NCBI GenBank assembly: GCA_949284175.1 | Contig: CASDVE010000011.1 | Coordinates: 62,001-126,000, forward strand | Direction: 5' to 3' | DNA length: 64,000 bases | DNA from: an uncultured Eubacteriales bacterium | Lineage (GTDB): Bacteria > Bacillota > Clostridia > Lachnospirales > Lachnospiraceae | Shown: positions 35,819-45,487 of the stretch, piece after piece | Position numbering within the stretch: position 1 is the stretch's first letter | Layout of the letters: each line of letters begins with the position of its first letter | Notes under the pieces: model-generated | What the model saw: only the letters and a program-made list of their open reading frames with translations | What the model was told of the DNA's origin: nothing | Databases searched by the model: none | Made by a program: the position numbers and the translations under genes

Positions 35819-38800
35819 GTCGAGATCCTTATGGATCTCGTGGATCTAAATCAAAGCTGGGTGAATATGAAATGGATATGATTAATGTCGAGATCCTTAT
35901 GGATCTCGTGGATCTAAATAAATGAGTAGCTATCATTAAATCATCATCTTTAGTCGAGATCCTTATGGATCTCGTGGATCTAAATATTTATTATAGTCAA
36001 AGTATACCATGTTTATAATGTCGAGATCCTTATGGATCTCGTGGATCTAAATGTATTGGGAGAAGAGTCTTATATGATCGTAGAAAGTCGAGATCCTTAT
36101 GGATCTCGTGGATCTAAATAAAAAACAATAGAAACTGTACTGTGAGTGCAGTTGTCGAGATCCTTATGGATCTCGTGGATCTAAATAAGAAAAACTTGGT
36201 TGGAAAGATAGAATGTATCAGTCGAGATCCTTATGGATCTCGTGGATCTAAATCACAGATAATATGCTTGTAAAGGCACAGGCATTGGATGTCGAGATCC
36301 TTATGGATCTCGTGGATCTAAATTTTGCTGACAATACATTTGTTGATGGCTTAACTCGTCGAGATCCTTATGGATCTCGTGGATCTAAATCAGAGGTACT
36401 TGCTATTAAGGACACTGTGGACAAGCGTCGAGATCCTTATGGATCTCGTGGATCTAAATTTTGCTTATCTAGGCAAGTTATCCACCAGCCAACGTCGAGA
36501 TCCTTATGGATCTCGTGGATCTAAATAAAGTATGGGACCTCTGGAGGAGCAGAAAATCGATTGTCGAGATCCTTATGGATCTCGTGGATCTAAATAAGTA
36601 CAACACGCCACTAACGGGAAGACTGGAAGGTCGAGATCCTTATGGATCTCGTGGATCTAAATAATGCGGTCGATAGCTTAGTCAATGACGCAACAGTCGA
36701 GATCCTTATGGATCTCGTGGATCTAAATTGTGCGAACTTTATGCACTATTAATCTCCCAGGAACAGTCGAGATCCTTATGGATCTCGTGGATCTAAATGA
36801 GGTGGTCGAGAAAAAAGAAAATAAACTGGATACGGTCGAGATCCTTATGGATCTCGTGGATCTAAATTGCTTTCCATTATTGAAACTTCTTCTTTTTCTA
36901 GTCGAGATCCTTATGGATCTCGTGGATCTAAATATTCCGACCCTAGTTTAGACAAGCATTATGCCGTGTCGAGATCCTTATGGATCTCGTGGATCTAAAT
37001 ATTGTTGATGATGATTTTTGCAATTTGTATAACAGTCGAGATCCTTATGGATCTCGTGGATCTAAATATCGGCATTATCATCTAATGCTTGTTGTACTTC
37101 CGTCGAGATCCTTATGGATCTCGTGGATCTAAATTGATAATATGTAGATATAATCAAGTTAATAAGAGCGTCGAGATCCTTATGGATCTCGTGGATCTAA
37201 ATCTTTTGTTTTCAATGTCTTATGCAAAGTCAATTTGTCGAGATCCTTATGGATCTCGTGGATCTAAATAATCTATTATAATTTCTAATAAACTGACTAA
37301 AATCGTCGAGATCCTTATGGATCTCGTGGATCTAAATTACAAAATCTATTAAATTCCTTTATAACTAACCGTCGAGATCCTTATGGATCTCGTGGATCTA
37401 AATCCCTTTTGGTAAATTGAATATACATCTATCATAGTGTCGAGATCCTTATGGATCTCGTGGATCTAAATTAAAATTATTGGTAATAAATCAGTGTCAT
37501 CTTCTGGTCGAGATCCTTATGGATCTCGTGGATCTAAATTTGCAATAAAGAAAGTAATATAGGAAAAAATAAAGGTCGAGATCCTTATGGATCTCGTGGA
37601 TCTAAATTGAAAATGAAACGGAGTTAGAAATTGAAGACTTTGTCGAGATCCTTATGGATCTCGTGGATCTAAATTCCTTTCTGTTGTGGTTGAGCTATGT
37701 GTTTTAGTGCGTCGAGATCCTTATGGATCTCGTGGATCTAAATAATAGAAGATATTAATTAGTATTTAGAGTATGAAAGTCGAGATCCTTATGGATCTCG
37801 TGGATCTAAATAAATTGTCTTATTTTTATAATATCGACTTTACTTTTGTCGAGATCCTTATGGATCTCGTGGATCTAAATATCGAGTTTTAACATATTAT
37901 AATAACCCGGTGTACGTCGAGATCCTTATGGATCTCGTGGATCTAAATTAACGTCATTGACGATGAAGATCTACACTTATTCGTCGAGATCCTTATGGAT
38001 CTCGTGGATCTAAATGATTAGATGTTATAAAAGGGGGGAGGCAGAAGATGTCGAGATCCTTATGGATCTCGTGGATCTAAATAGAACAAAAGAGGAAGAA
38101 AGAATATAACAAGGGCGTCGAGATCCTTATGGATCTCGTGGATCTAAATTCCTTCCTCTACTACCTCTTTTACTGTATCCTCTGTCGAGATCCTTATGGA
38201 TCTCGTGGATCTAAATAAAGACAGTGGAAGAGAACACCAATACCAATTTTCGTCGAGATCCTTATGGATCTCGTGGATCTAAATGTGTTTGAAAGATAAT
38301 ATTGTAAATGAATATCTTTGTCGAGATCCTTATGGATCTCGTGGATCTAAATCTCCTTGTATCTGGTATGTTTATAGTTTCTTTTCGTCGAGATCCTTAT
38401 GGATCTCGTGGATCTAAATATTTATACGTGTTTCTATTTGATCTAACATATATGGTCGAGATCCTTATGGATCTCGTGGATCTAAATATGTAAAATACCT
38501 CCTATTTTTATGTGAAAAATATGTCGAGATCCTTATGGATCTCGTGGATCTAAATAACTGGCATACATGGGAATATGATGACAGTGAAACGTCGAGATCC
38601 TTATGGATCTCGTGGATCTAAATTGTAAAAGAAGGAACTGCTATTTATAATTTATTAAAGTCGAGATCCTTATGGATCTCGTGGATCTAAATCAGAAGAT
38701 ATACAAGAGCAGTTACCATTTAATTAGTCGAGATCCTTATGGATCTCGTGGATCTAAATGAGAGTGAGAGTGACAAAACCATGCTGTATATCGCGTCGAG

Positions 38801-39096
38801 ATCCTTATGGATCTCGTGGATCTAAATCATAATCCATCCGCCAAGTAGGATTATATTGATCGTCGAGATCCTTATGGATCTCGTGGATCTAAATTTGAAT
38901 ATTTCCTTGTATTTGCTAGCAATTTGAGTCGAGATCCTTATGGATCTCGTGGATCTAAATCAGAGGTAATGGAGGTTTAAGGGGGCGATTTTAGTGTCGA
39001 GATCCTTATGGATCTCGTGGATCTAAATTTATGATGAGGGTGTTTTTGAAATCCGGACAGTAGGTCGAGATCCTTATGGATCTCGTGGATCTAAAT
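35819..39096 (+). CRISPR. CRISPR array 2: 49 repeats, 48 spacers (type I-C)
   Basis: The same 33-nt repeat as in array 1 occurs 49 times, from 35819 to the copy at 39064-39096, with spacers of 33-37 nt. Every repeat, including the last, looks identical. The array follows cas2 and its leader directly, the standard arrangement. Unlike array 1, its first spacer has no terminator-like structure, so this should be the actively transcribed and expanding array. Confidence 0.99.
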
Positions 39097-39170
39097 TCTA
39101 TCTCCCATTTATCACCCCAACATTTATTATAGAACCACTTAAAAAAAGTCTAGCTGTTGGTGTAAAATTA

Positions 39171-39785
39171 ATGTATGATCAAAAACATTAACTTATAAAA
39201 GAATTATATTCAAATGAGGAAGAATATCAATTAAAACTTCCATTAAATCTTGAAACAATGATTCTATAAGATGATTCTGTACAATTATTAAGTCAGTTTG
39301 TGGAGGCAATGGAGTTGACTGACTTATATTCTACCTATCAAAGAATAAATTCAGTATTGCCAAGAATACTTCTGAAACTTGTACTCTACTCTTATATGAA
39401 GAATGACCATGCCACATTTGCTCGATTCAGAAGCATTCATTTCGCACCATGTGCTAAGTGGATCCTTGCACAAATGTCCAATACTTTGTTTGAGCTTGGA
39501 GAAATCTCAGGGAAGACTCTTTTTCTTGATGAAACCAAAATCGAAGTCAATGGGAATAAATATACGTTTGTTTGGAAAAAAGCAGTTGCTAAAAATTAAG
39601 CAAAACTGTTTAACAAAATCACAGTTCTGATTGCCAAGTGCAAACAGATTTATGATATAAAAACCCCCATGGCAATACTATAAAAATGAAATATGTAAAG
39701 AAGCTACGAAAAAAAACTATACGCTTTAAAGGAAACAGAAAACGTTTCTTTTGTCCATGACATTATGGAGTGTTACGCAGTAGAG
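39171..39785 (+). mobile_element. 5' remnant of an IS1182-family transposase gene
   Basis: The frame from ATG 39171 reads LIKELYSNEEEYQLKLPLNL, then LLSQFVEAMELTDLYSTYQR, HATFARFRSIHFAPCAKWIL and SGKTLFLDETKIEVNGNKY, as in the N-terminal half of IS1182 transposases. It has in-frame stops near 39189 and 39267, an internal deletion (SYMK joined directly to NDHATFARF), a stop at 39599 and a later frameshift before ENVSFVHDI. The C-terminal half is missing. The stretch 39786-39976 shows nothing definite. Confidence 0.75.
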
Positions 39786-39976
39786 ATTGATTTTCCATTG
39801 ATTTATGCGGCTTCTCAGACGAAATAAGAGTTATAGGTAATGATTTGGTATTCATACTCTCAAAAATGGCGTTCTACTGTGTAACAGTTTTTAAGTTGCT
39901 TTCGTTGTCATTTACTATGCAGATATGCCATGCTATAATAAAAACAAATTTGGATAGTTTGAGAGGAGAAAATTAT

Positions 39977-40566
39977 ATGGCAAATATAGAATATATACAA
40001 AGAGATTACTTTTAAGAATTGTTTGGTATGTGGTCAGGCTATGTATTGGACTTTTCTAACCGAACATTTCAAGAATTTATTTATGAGAAAATACACCTTG
40101 ATATATATGTTAAATATCAAGCCACTCTGATACGCCGCAGTCAAGAGGTTTTGCATTTGAAAAATATTTAAGAAAGTTATTTGAAGTATACAGTTTAGAG
40201 CCACGAAGTAGTTTTAAAATAGTTGGTGAACAAATTGATGGAAGTTTTATTTTGCACAATGAAGTTTATTTACTAGAAGCAAAATGGACAAACAAAAAAG
40301 TTGACAAAGGAGACTTAGTTATTTTTAATGAAAAAGTTTCTTCAAAGTCGGGATTTACAAGAGGATTGTTCATTAGCTTTTCTGGCTTTTCTGATGAAGC
40401 ATTAGCTACATTCGCAAATGGCAGAACTGTCAATATAGTCTTAATGACAGTACAAGAATTAGCAATAGCGTTAAGTCGTAAACTTGATTTTACAAAAATA
40501 TTGTCAGCTAAAGTTAGAGCATTAGCTGAAGAAGGGGGTTTTAATAAATCCATTTTTAGTCTATAA
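39977..40566 (+). pseudogene. Broken defence gene: AbiJ-like N-terminus plus Mrr-like nuclease
   Basis: The first piece reads ELFGMWSGYVLDFSNRTFQE after an in-frame TAA at 40013, matching my recollection of the conserved N-terminal domain of AbiJ-type abortive-infection proteins. The second, in another frame, reads GFAFEKYLRKLFEVYSL and VYLLEAKWTNKKVDKGDL, the latter containing the ExK part of a PD-(D/E)XK Mrr-like restriction-endonuclease core, and ends at 40566. The middle is probably deleted. The intact gene would recognise and cut or abort phage DNA; this one is dead unless the 3' piece alone has activity. It adjoins the CRISPR locus, as defence genes often cluster. Confidence 0.6.
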
Positions 40567-40701
40567 AATATGGAGGCCTATCATATAAAATGGTAAGTTC
40601 TCCGTATACATTTGTAGACCTGTCTTTCAGTGTTAGTGATAAGTTGTTGTGAATACTTCCTTATCAGCGAAAAACTAAGGAAAATAAGGAGTTTTAGATA
40701 T

Positions 40702-41166
40702 ATGATTAAAATATTATTCATCTGCCACGGCAACATCTGCCGTTCGCCAATGGCCGAATTTGTTATGAAGGATCTCGTTTCAAAACGTGGTCTTAGCGAT
40801 GATTTTTTCATCGCATCTGCGGCAACCAGCCGTGAAGAAATTGGCAATCCCGTCCATCATGGAACGAGAAATAAATTAGCACAATATGGAATTTCCACAA
40901 AGGGAAAATATGCCATTCAGCTGACAAAAGAGGATTATCAAGCGTATGATTATTTAATCGGAATGGAGCAATGGAATATTAGAAATATACTAAAGATTAT
41001 TGGTAGCGATCCAAAACATAAAGTGTATCGTTTATTGGACTTTACTGACAATCCAAAGGATATTGATGATCCGTGGTATACAGGAGATTTTGATAAAACA
41101 TATGAAGATGTGTTAAAGGGTTGTACAGCATTGCTTGAAAGAATATGTGATGAGAAAAGGAAATAA
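40702..41166 (+). CDS. Low-molecular-weight protein-tyrosine phosphatase
   Basis: The 154-residue protein starts MIKILFICHGNICRSPMAEF, with the CX5R catalytic loop (CHGNICRS) at the N-terminus and the general acid Asp in DDPWYTGDFDKTY. It dephosphorylates phosphotyrosine or possibly phosphoarginine. I take the ATG at 40702, behind AAGGAG at 40687; a longer frame starting at 40630 would include that site and does not match the family. It is 8 nt upstream of recG and probably cotranscribed. Confidence 0.93.
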   Translation: MIKILFICHGNICRSPMAEFVMKDLVSKRGLSDDFFIASAATSREEIGNPVHHGTRNKLAQYGISTKGKYAIQLTKEDYQAYDYLIGMEQWNIRNILKIIGSDPKHKVYRLLDFTDNPKDIDDPWYTGDFDKTYEDVLKGCTALLERICDEKRK

Positions 41167-41174
41167 AGGTTATT

Positions 41175-43205
41175 ATGGAAGGAAATGATTTAGTATCCAA
41201 TTTAAAAGGAGTTGGAGAAAAAACGACTGCTTTATTTAAACGATTGAAGGTTCATACCGTAGAAGATCTGACTAATTTTTATCCAAGATATTATTTAACA
41301 TATGAAGAACCAGTGTTACTCAGTGAGGCAAAAGAAGGAGAGCGGATGGCATTTCGCCTTGTCATTTCATCCCAAGTTCTTGTAAAGTTAGTAAAGAAAT
41401 TTCGAATTGTCACTTGCACAGCGGGAGATCTGTCGGGAAAGGTGACCCTCATGTGGTACAATATGCCATTTTTAAAGAAAGTCTTTCATGTAGGGCAGAC
41501 ATGGATTTGTGTGGGAACCCCAATTTGGAAACAAGGAAGATATACGCTAGAGCATCCAGAATATTATACAGAAGAACAGTATGAGCAGATGCGTACTACA
41601 TTGCAACCGGTATATTCTTTGACGGAAGGGTTGACAAATAAAACAGTACAAAAAGCTATGTTGCAGGCCATGCCATATATTCGAGGACAAAAAGAATATA
41701 TGCCAAAAGAAGTGTTGGAAAAATACAGGTTATGGGGATACCAAGATTCCTTAGCAGAAGTTCATTTTCCAGTGAGCAAAGAGCGATTAATTGAGGCAAA
41801 GAAGCGATTGATCTTTGATGAGTTTTTTTTATTTCTATCGGCCATGTATTTAATGAAAGAACAGACTATTGTAGTAGAAAACCATCATCCAATCGTACAA
41901 GCCAAAGAAACAAAAGACTTGCTTTCAAAACTGCCATATTCGTTAACAGGTGCACAAACAAGAGCGTATGAAGAGATTAAAAAAGATTTAGCAGGGAAGA
42001 CGATTATGAATCGGCTTGTACAAGGGGATGTTGGTTCTGGTAAAACAATTCTTGCTATTTTATCTTTGCTTGATACCGTAAAATCCGGATATCAGGGAGC
42101 ATTGATGGTTCCAACAGAAGTACTTGCTAGACAGCACTTTGAAACGGCAGTTACATTGCTAGAGCCTTATGGGGTGAGAATTGGTCTGCTCACTGGTTCT
42201 ACAAAGGCATCCGAGAAGAGGAGAATTTATGAACAGCTAAAGTTACATGAGTTAGATCTGATTATTGGAACCCATGCTCTTATCCAAGAAAATGTGGAAT
42301 ACGCCAATCTAGCTCTTGTTATCACCGATGAACAACATCGCTTTGGCGTTAGACAGCGTGAGGCTTTGGCTTGTAAAGGAAGAGAACCTCATGTACTTGT
42401 TATGAGTGCCACACCAATTCCGAGAACGTTAGCTATTATTTTATACGGGGATCTGGATATTTCTGTGATTGATGAATTGCCTGCCAATCGTCTACCCATT
42501 AAAAACTGCGTAGTTGATACAAGCTATCGACCAAAAGCATATCGCTTTATTGAAAATCAAGTAGAGCTTGGAAGACAGGCTTATGTGATCTGTCCAATGG
42601 TTGAAGAAAGTGAAACCATTGAAGCAGAAAATGTTACGGACTATACAATAAAATTGCAACAACAGTTAAAACCAACTATCCGAGTTGCCTGTCTGAATGG
42701 TAAGATGAAACAGTCAGAAAAACAGGATATTATGGAGCGATTTGCAGACCATGAAATTGATGTTTTAGTATCCACAACGGTTATTGAAGTCGGAATTAAT
42801 GTGCCAAATTCTACGGTTATGATGGTTGAAAATGCTGAGAGATTCGGGCTTGCACAGCTTCATCAGTTAAGAGGACGTGTGGGAAGAGGTGGCTATCAGT
42901 CCTATTGCATTTTCATCAGTGGAAGTAAAAAGCAAGAAACAATGGAAAGATTATCGATTCTAAATAAATCAAACGATGGTTTCTTCATTGCCAATGAAGA
43001 TCTGCGGTTACGAGGGCCTGGGGATTTTTTTGGAGTTAGACAAAGTGGAATACTGGACTTTATACTTGCTGATGTGTATGATCATGCAGATTTGCTTAAA
43101 ATGGCGGACGAGGCGATCAAAGTGCTTATGGTCAACGGATGGCATCCGTCTAAGATGGATAGTCCAAAATTAAGACAAAAAATGGAAGGAGCGTTGCAAT
43201 TATAA
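41175..43205 (+). CDS. recG: ATP-dependent DNA helicase RecG
   Basis: The 676-residue helicase has an N-terminal wedge/OB domain and the SF2 motifs: Walker A VQGDVGSGKTILAIL (about 287), DEQHRFG (about 386), SATPIPRTLA, and the C-terminal TTVIEVGINVPN, QLRGRVGRG and the LRGPGDFFGVRQSG hallmark. RecG reverses stalled forks and processes branched DNA. AAAGG precedes the ATG. Length is normal. Confidence 0.97.
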   Translation: MEGNDLVSNLKGVGEKTTALFKRLKVHTVEDLTNFYPRYYLTYEEPVLLSEAKEGERMAFRLVISSQVLVKLVKKFRIVTCTAGDLSGKVTLMWYNMPFLKKVFHVGQTWICVGTPIWKQGRYTLEHPEYYTEEQYEQMRTTLQPVYSLTEGLTNKTVQKAMLQAMPYIRGQKEYMPKEVLEKYRLWGYQDSLAEVHFPVSKERLIEAKKRLIFDEFFLFLSAMYLMKEQTIVVENHHPIVQAKETKDLLSKLPYSLTGAQTRAYEEIKKDLAGKTIMNRLVQGDVGSGKTILAILSLLDTVKSGYQGALMVPTEVLARQHFETAVTLLEPYGVRIGLLTGSTKASEKRRIYEQLKLHELDLIIGTHALIQENVEYANLALVITDEQHRFGVRQREALACKGREPHVLVMSATPIPRTLAIILYGDLDISVIDELPANRLPIKNCVVDTSYRPKAYRFIENQVELGRQAYVICPMVEESETIEAENVTDYTIKLQQQLKPTIRVACLNGKMKQSEKQDIMERFADHEIDVLVSTTVIEVGINVPNSTVMMVENAERFGLAQLHQLRGRVGRGGYQSYCIFISGSKKQETMERLSILNKSNDGFFIANEDLRLRGPGDFFGVRQSGILDFILADVYDHADLLKMADEAIKVLMVNGWHPSKMDSPKLRQKMEGALQL

Positions 43206-43243
43206 GAGAATTTTAAAAAGAAAAGAAGGGAAATGAAAAAATA

Positions 43244-43295
43244 TTGACAGAGAAATTCATTTGTGCTACCATTAAGTTAGTTTAAACTAACTTAA
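43244..43295 (+). promoter_or_regulatory. Promoter with DtxR/IdeR-like palindromic operator
   Basis: TTGACA near 43244 and TACCAT 17 nt later form a promoter. Next to the -10 is a perfect 24-bp palindrome, TTAAGTTAGTTT and its inverse, at 43272-43295. It resembles the DtxR/IdeR metal-regulator box (TTAGGTTAGSCTAACCTAA). Position next to the -10 suits repression. The regulator is not in the window. Confidence 0.65.
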
Positions 43296-43330
43296 TGAAA
43301 TAATGAAAGCAAAATAGCGAGGTGTTTGTT

Positions 43331-43618
43331 GTGAGTATTGTTATTGTAGGTGGAAATGAAAGAATGGTATGTCAATATGAACATATTTGTAAAAACTATG
43401 GATGTAAGGCGAAAGTGTTCGCAAAAGAAAATGGTATGCTAAGAAAGAAAATAGGATGCCCTGATCTGATGATCTTATTTACGAATACGGTATCCCATAA
43501 GATGGCAATGAGTGCCAGCAAAGAGGCAAAGAAAAATAATGTGCAAATCGTTCATGTGGCAACGAGTAGTGCCAGTGCTTTGGAACAAGTATTAGCAGAA
43601 AGATGTAATTTTGCGTAG
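43331..43618 (+). CDS. DUF2325 domain protein
   Basis: The ~95-residue protein (SIVIVGGNERMV... DLMILFTNTVSHKMAMSA) is a DUF2325 protein: a small alpha/beta fold of unknown function often found near metal-uptake or stress genes. I place the start at GTG 43331, 8 nt after GCGAGG; an in-frame GTG at 43322 is too close to that site. The promoter carries a palindrome that suggests iron or manganese control. The next gene encodes a metal-binding membrane protein. Confidence 0.75.
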   Translation: MSIVIVGGNERMVCQYEHICKNYGCKAKVFAKENGMLRKKIGCPDLMILFTNTVSHKMAMSASKEAKKNNVQIVHVATSSASALEQVLAERCNFA

Positions 43619-43668
43619 AAAAATATGAAAAAATCAAATAAAAGATAGAAGAGCTAGGAGGCTTTGTT

Positions 43669-44034
43669 ATGTCAACAGCAATTATTTGTATACTCTTAAT
43701 CATAATTGCGATTTTTAGTATCAAAAGTTATATGAAAAAATTATCCCATGGATGCTGTGGTGGAGGTGATTCGGAGAAAAGAGTGAAAGTAGCCGACAAA
43801 AATATTTCTCATTATCCATATCATAAAAAAATTGAAATTGAAGGAATGACTTGTAAAAATTGTGCTATGAGAATTGAGAACGCTTTTAACAATGAGGATG
43901 GTTGTTATGCCATTGTCCATTTAAAGCAGAAAAATGCGGATCTCTATTTAAAAAATAGTTGTACGGATGAGGAGATTGAACAATTGATTCAAAAGATAGG
44001 GTATCAAGCAGTTGGAATACAAGATATTTCATAA
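43669..44034 (+). CDS. Single-pass membrane protein with Cys motif and HMA domain
   Basis: The 121-residue protein has an N-terminal membrane helix (about 3-22), then a cytosolic GCCGGG motif like that of FeoB-associated Cys-rich proteins, and a heavy-metal-associated domain with CxxC in EGMTCKNCAMRIENAF. It probably binds or passes metal ions at the membrane. It follows the DUF2325 gene by 50 nt behind AGGAGG and is probably under the same palindrome-controlled promoter. The partner is unknown: no feoB or metal ATPase gene is adjacent. Confidence 0.75.
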   Translation: MSTAIICILLIIIAIFSIKSYMKKLSHGCCGGGDSEKRVKVADKNISHYPYHKKIEIEGMTCKNCAMRIENAFNNEDGCYAIVHLKQKNADLYLKNSCTDEEIEQLIQKIGYQAVGIQDIS

Positions 44035-44163
44035 AGAAAACAGAAGATAGGAAGTTTAAGAAAGAAAACAAACAAAATATAAAAAGCACAGGGTGGAAAT
44101 AAGCATATTTTTTAAGGAGATTTCGTATAGTATTACAAGAGTAAAGATGGGAGATTTTCAGTT

Positions 44164-45360
44164 ATGAATATGTCTTTATGGAAAAAAAGAGGAAAGCAGT
44201 TCATGGCATCCATACTCATTTTTTCCTTATTTTCACCCTTTCTTTTTGTAACGAATGCGTTTGCGGAAGAATCTGTCCTATCATTAGATGCACCCTCTTA
44301 TCTACTGATGGAGGAAACAACTGGACAGGTGATCAGTGAAAAAAATAGCGAGGAAAAAAGAAGCCCTGCCAGTATTACAAAAATTATGACATTGATTTTA
44401 ATTTTTGATGCGTTAGACTCTGGAAAAATTACGTTAACGGATGAAGTGACAACGAGTGCTCACGCAAAATCTATGGGAGGTTCTCAAGTGTTTTTGGAAG
44501 AGGGAGAAGTGCAAACAGTTGAAACCTTGATCAAATGTATTGTAATTGCAAGTGGTAATGATGCTAGCGTTGCCATGGCAGAATACATAGCAGGAAGTGA
44601 AGAAGCTTTTGTGAAAATGATGAATGAAAGAGCCAAAGGGCTTGGCATGACAGAAACAAATTTTGTGGATTGTTGTGGTCTTACAGACGATGAGAATCAC
44701 TATTCTTCTGCAAAAGATGTGGGAATTATGTCAAGGGAATTGTCCATGAAATATCCAAAAATTCATGAATATGCTTCGATTTGGATGGAGGATATTACCC
44801 ATGTGACAAAACAAGGTGCAAAACAATTTACCCTGTCAAATACAAATAAACTGATTCGTCATTATCAGGGAGCAACCGGGTTAAAAACGGGGTCTACTAG
44901 TAAGGCAAAGTTTTGTCTATCAGCAACAGCGGAGAGAAATGGCATTAAGTTAATTGCTGTTGTTATGGGATGCCCTGATTCAAAATCACGGGTGAGGGAT
45001 TCTTCTAAACTACTTGATTATGGGTTTGCTAACTGTATTATTTATGAAGATAAAGACTCTATTTCTGATCTTCCAGAAATTTCTGTATCACAAGGGATGA
45101 AAAAGACAGTGAAAATTGAGGCAACAGAACCATTTCGATATGTATTTGTAAATGGAAAGCAAGGGGAGGTCACTGCCAATATGGAGTTAAAGGAAAAGTT
45201 AAAAGCTCCAGTAAAAAAAGGTCAAGAAGCAGGGGTCATTCACTATGTGTCCAATGGAAAGGAAATTGGAACTGTGCTGTTACGGACGGCGGAAGATGTG
45301 GAAAAAATGTCCTATAAGGTCAGTTTTTTGAGATTGATAGAACAATATATTTCGTTTTAG
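44164..45360 (+). CDS. dacF: D-alanyl-D-alanine carboxypeptidase (peptidase S11)
   Basis: The 398-residue exported protein has a signal peptide (about 1-35, ending near AFAEE), then the PBP active-site motifs SxxK (S70-ITK73), SGN (about 130) and KTG (LKTGST, about 241), and a C-terminal beta domain and amphipathic membrane tail. It removes the terminal D-Ala from peptidoglycan stem peptides. A second member lies at 54.7-55.9 kb. Given sporulation genes, one of the two may be forespore-specific, but the sequence does not show which. Gene symbol by family only. Confidence 0.9.
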   Translation: MNMSLWKKRGKQFMASILIFSLFSPFLFVTNAFAEESVLSLDAPSYLLMEETTGQVISEKNSEEKRSPASITKIMTLILIFDALDSGKITLTDEVTTSAHAKSMGGSQVFLEEGEVQTVETLIKCIVIASGNDASVAMAEYIAGSEEAFVKMMNERAKGLGMTETNFVDCCGLTDDENHYSSAKDVGIMSRELSMKYPKIHEYASIWMEDITHVTKQGAKQFTLSNTNKLIRHYQGATGLKTGSTSKAKFCLSATAERNGIKLIAVVMGCPDSKSRVRDSSKLLDYGFANCIIYEDKDSISDLPEISVSQGMKKTVKIEATEPFRYVFVNGKQGEVTANMELKEKLKAPVKKGQEAGVIHYVSNGKEIGTVLLRTAEDVEKMSYKVSFLRLIEQYISF

Positions 45361-45363
45361 AAT

Positions 45364-45408
45364 AGAGCTTTTGGAAAGGAAAAAGACACGCCTTTTCAAG
45401 AGCTTTTT
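45364..45408 (+). terminator. Intrinsic terminator after the carboxypeptidase gene
   Basis: AGCTTTTGGAAAGG pairs with CCTTTTCAAGAGCT (two G-U pairs), followed by TTTTT. Confidence 0.8.
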
Positions 45409-45429
45409 CCCTTTTAAAATGGGGGCATT

Positions 45430-45440
45430 TATGCTATAAT
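45430..45440 (+). promoter_or_regulatory. Extended -10 promoter of the metallophosphoesterase-scpAB operon
   Basis: ATGCTATAAT (TG one base before the -10 at 45435-45440) gives an extended -10 element; no good -35 is visible. It lies about 50 nt before the metallophosphoesterase start. Confidence 0.5.
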
Positions 45441-45487
45441 AGCGTGGAACCACTGGGAAAATAAAATGCGATACAGAAAGGAGATTT

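Noticed and set aside
36729..36765. A spacer of array 2 beginning TGTGCGAAC, like the leader inverted repeat, as self-targeting
   Set aside because: Only nine bases agree; the rest differs, so this is chance. I found no convincing spacer match to the window's own genes by eye, but could not test all 132.
43669..44034. The HMA membrane protein as a fragment of a copper P-type ATPase
   Set aside because: It has its own ribosome binding site, membrane helix and stop, and no ATPase remnants follow it.
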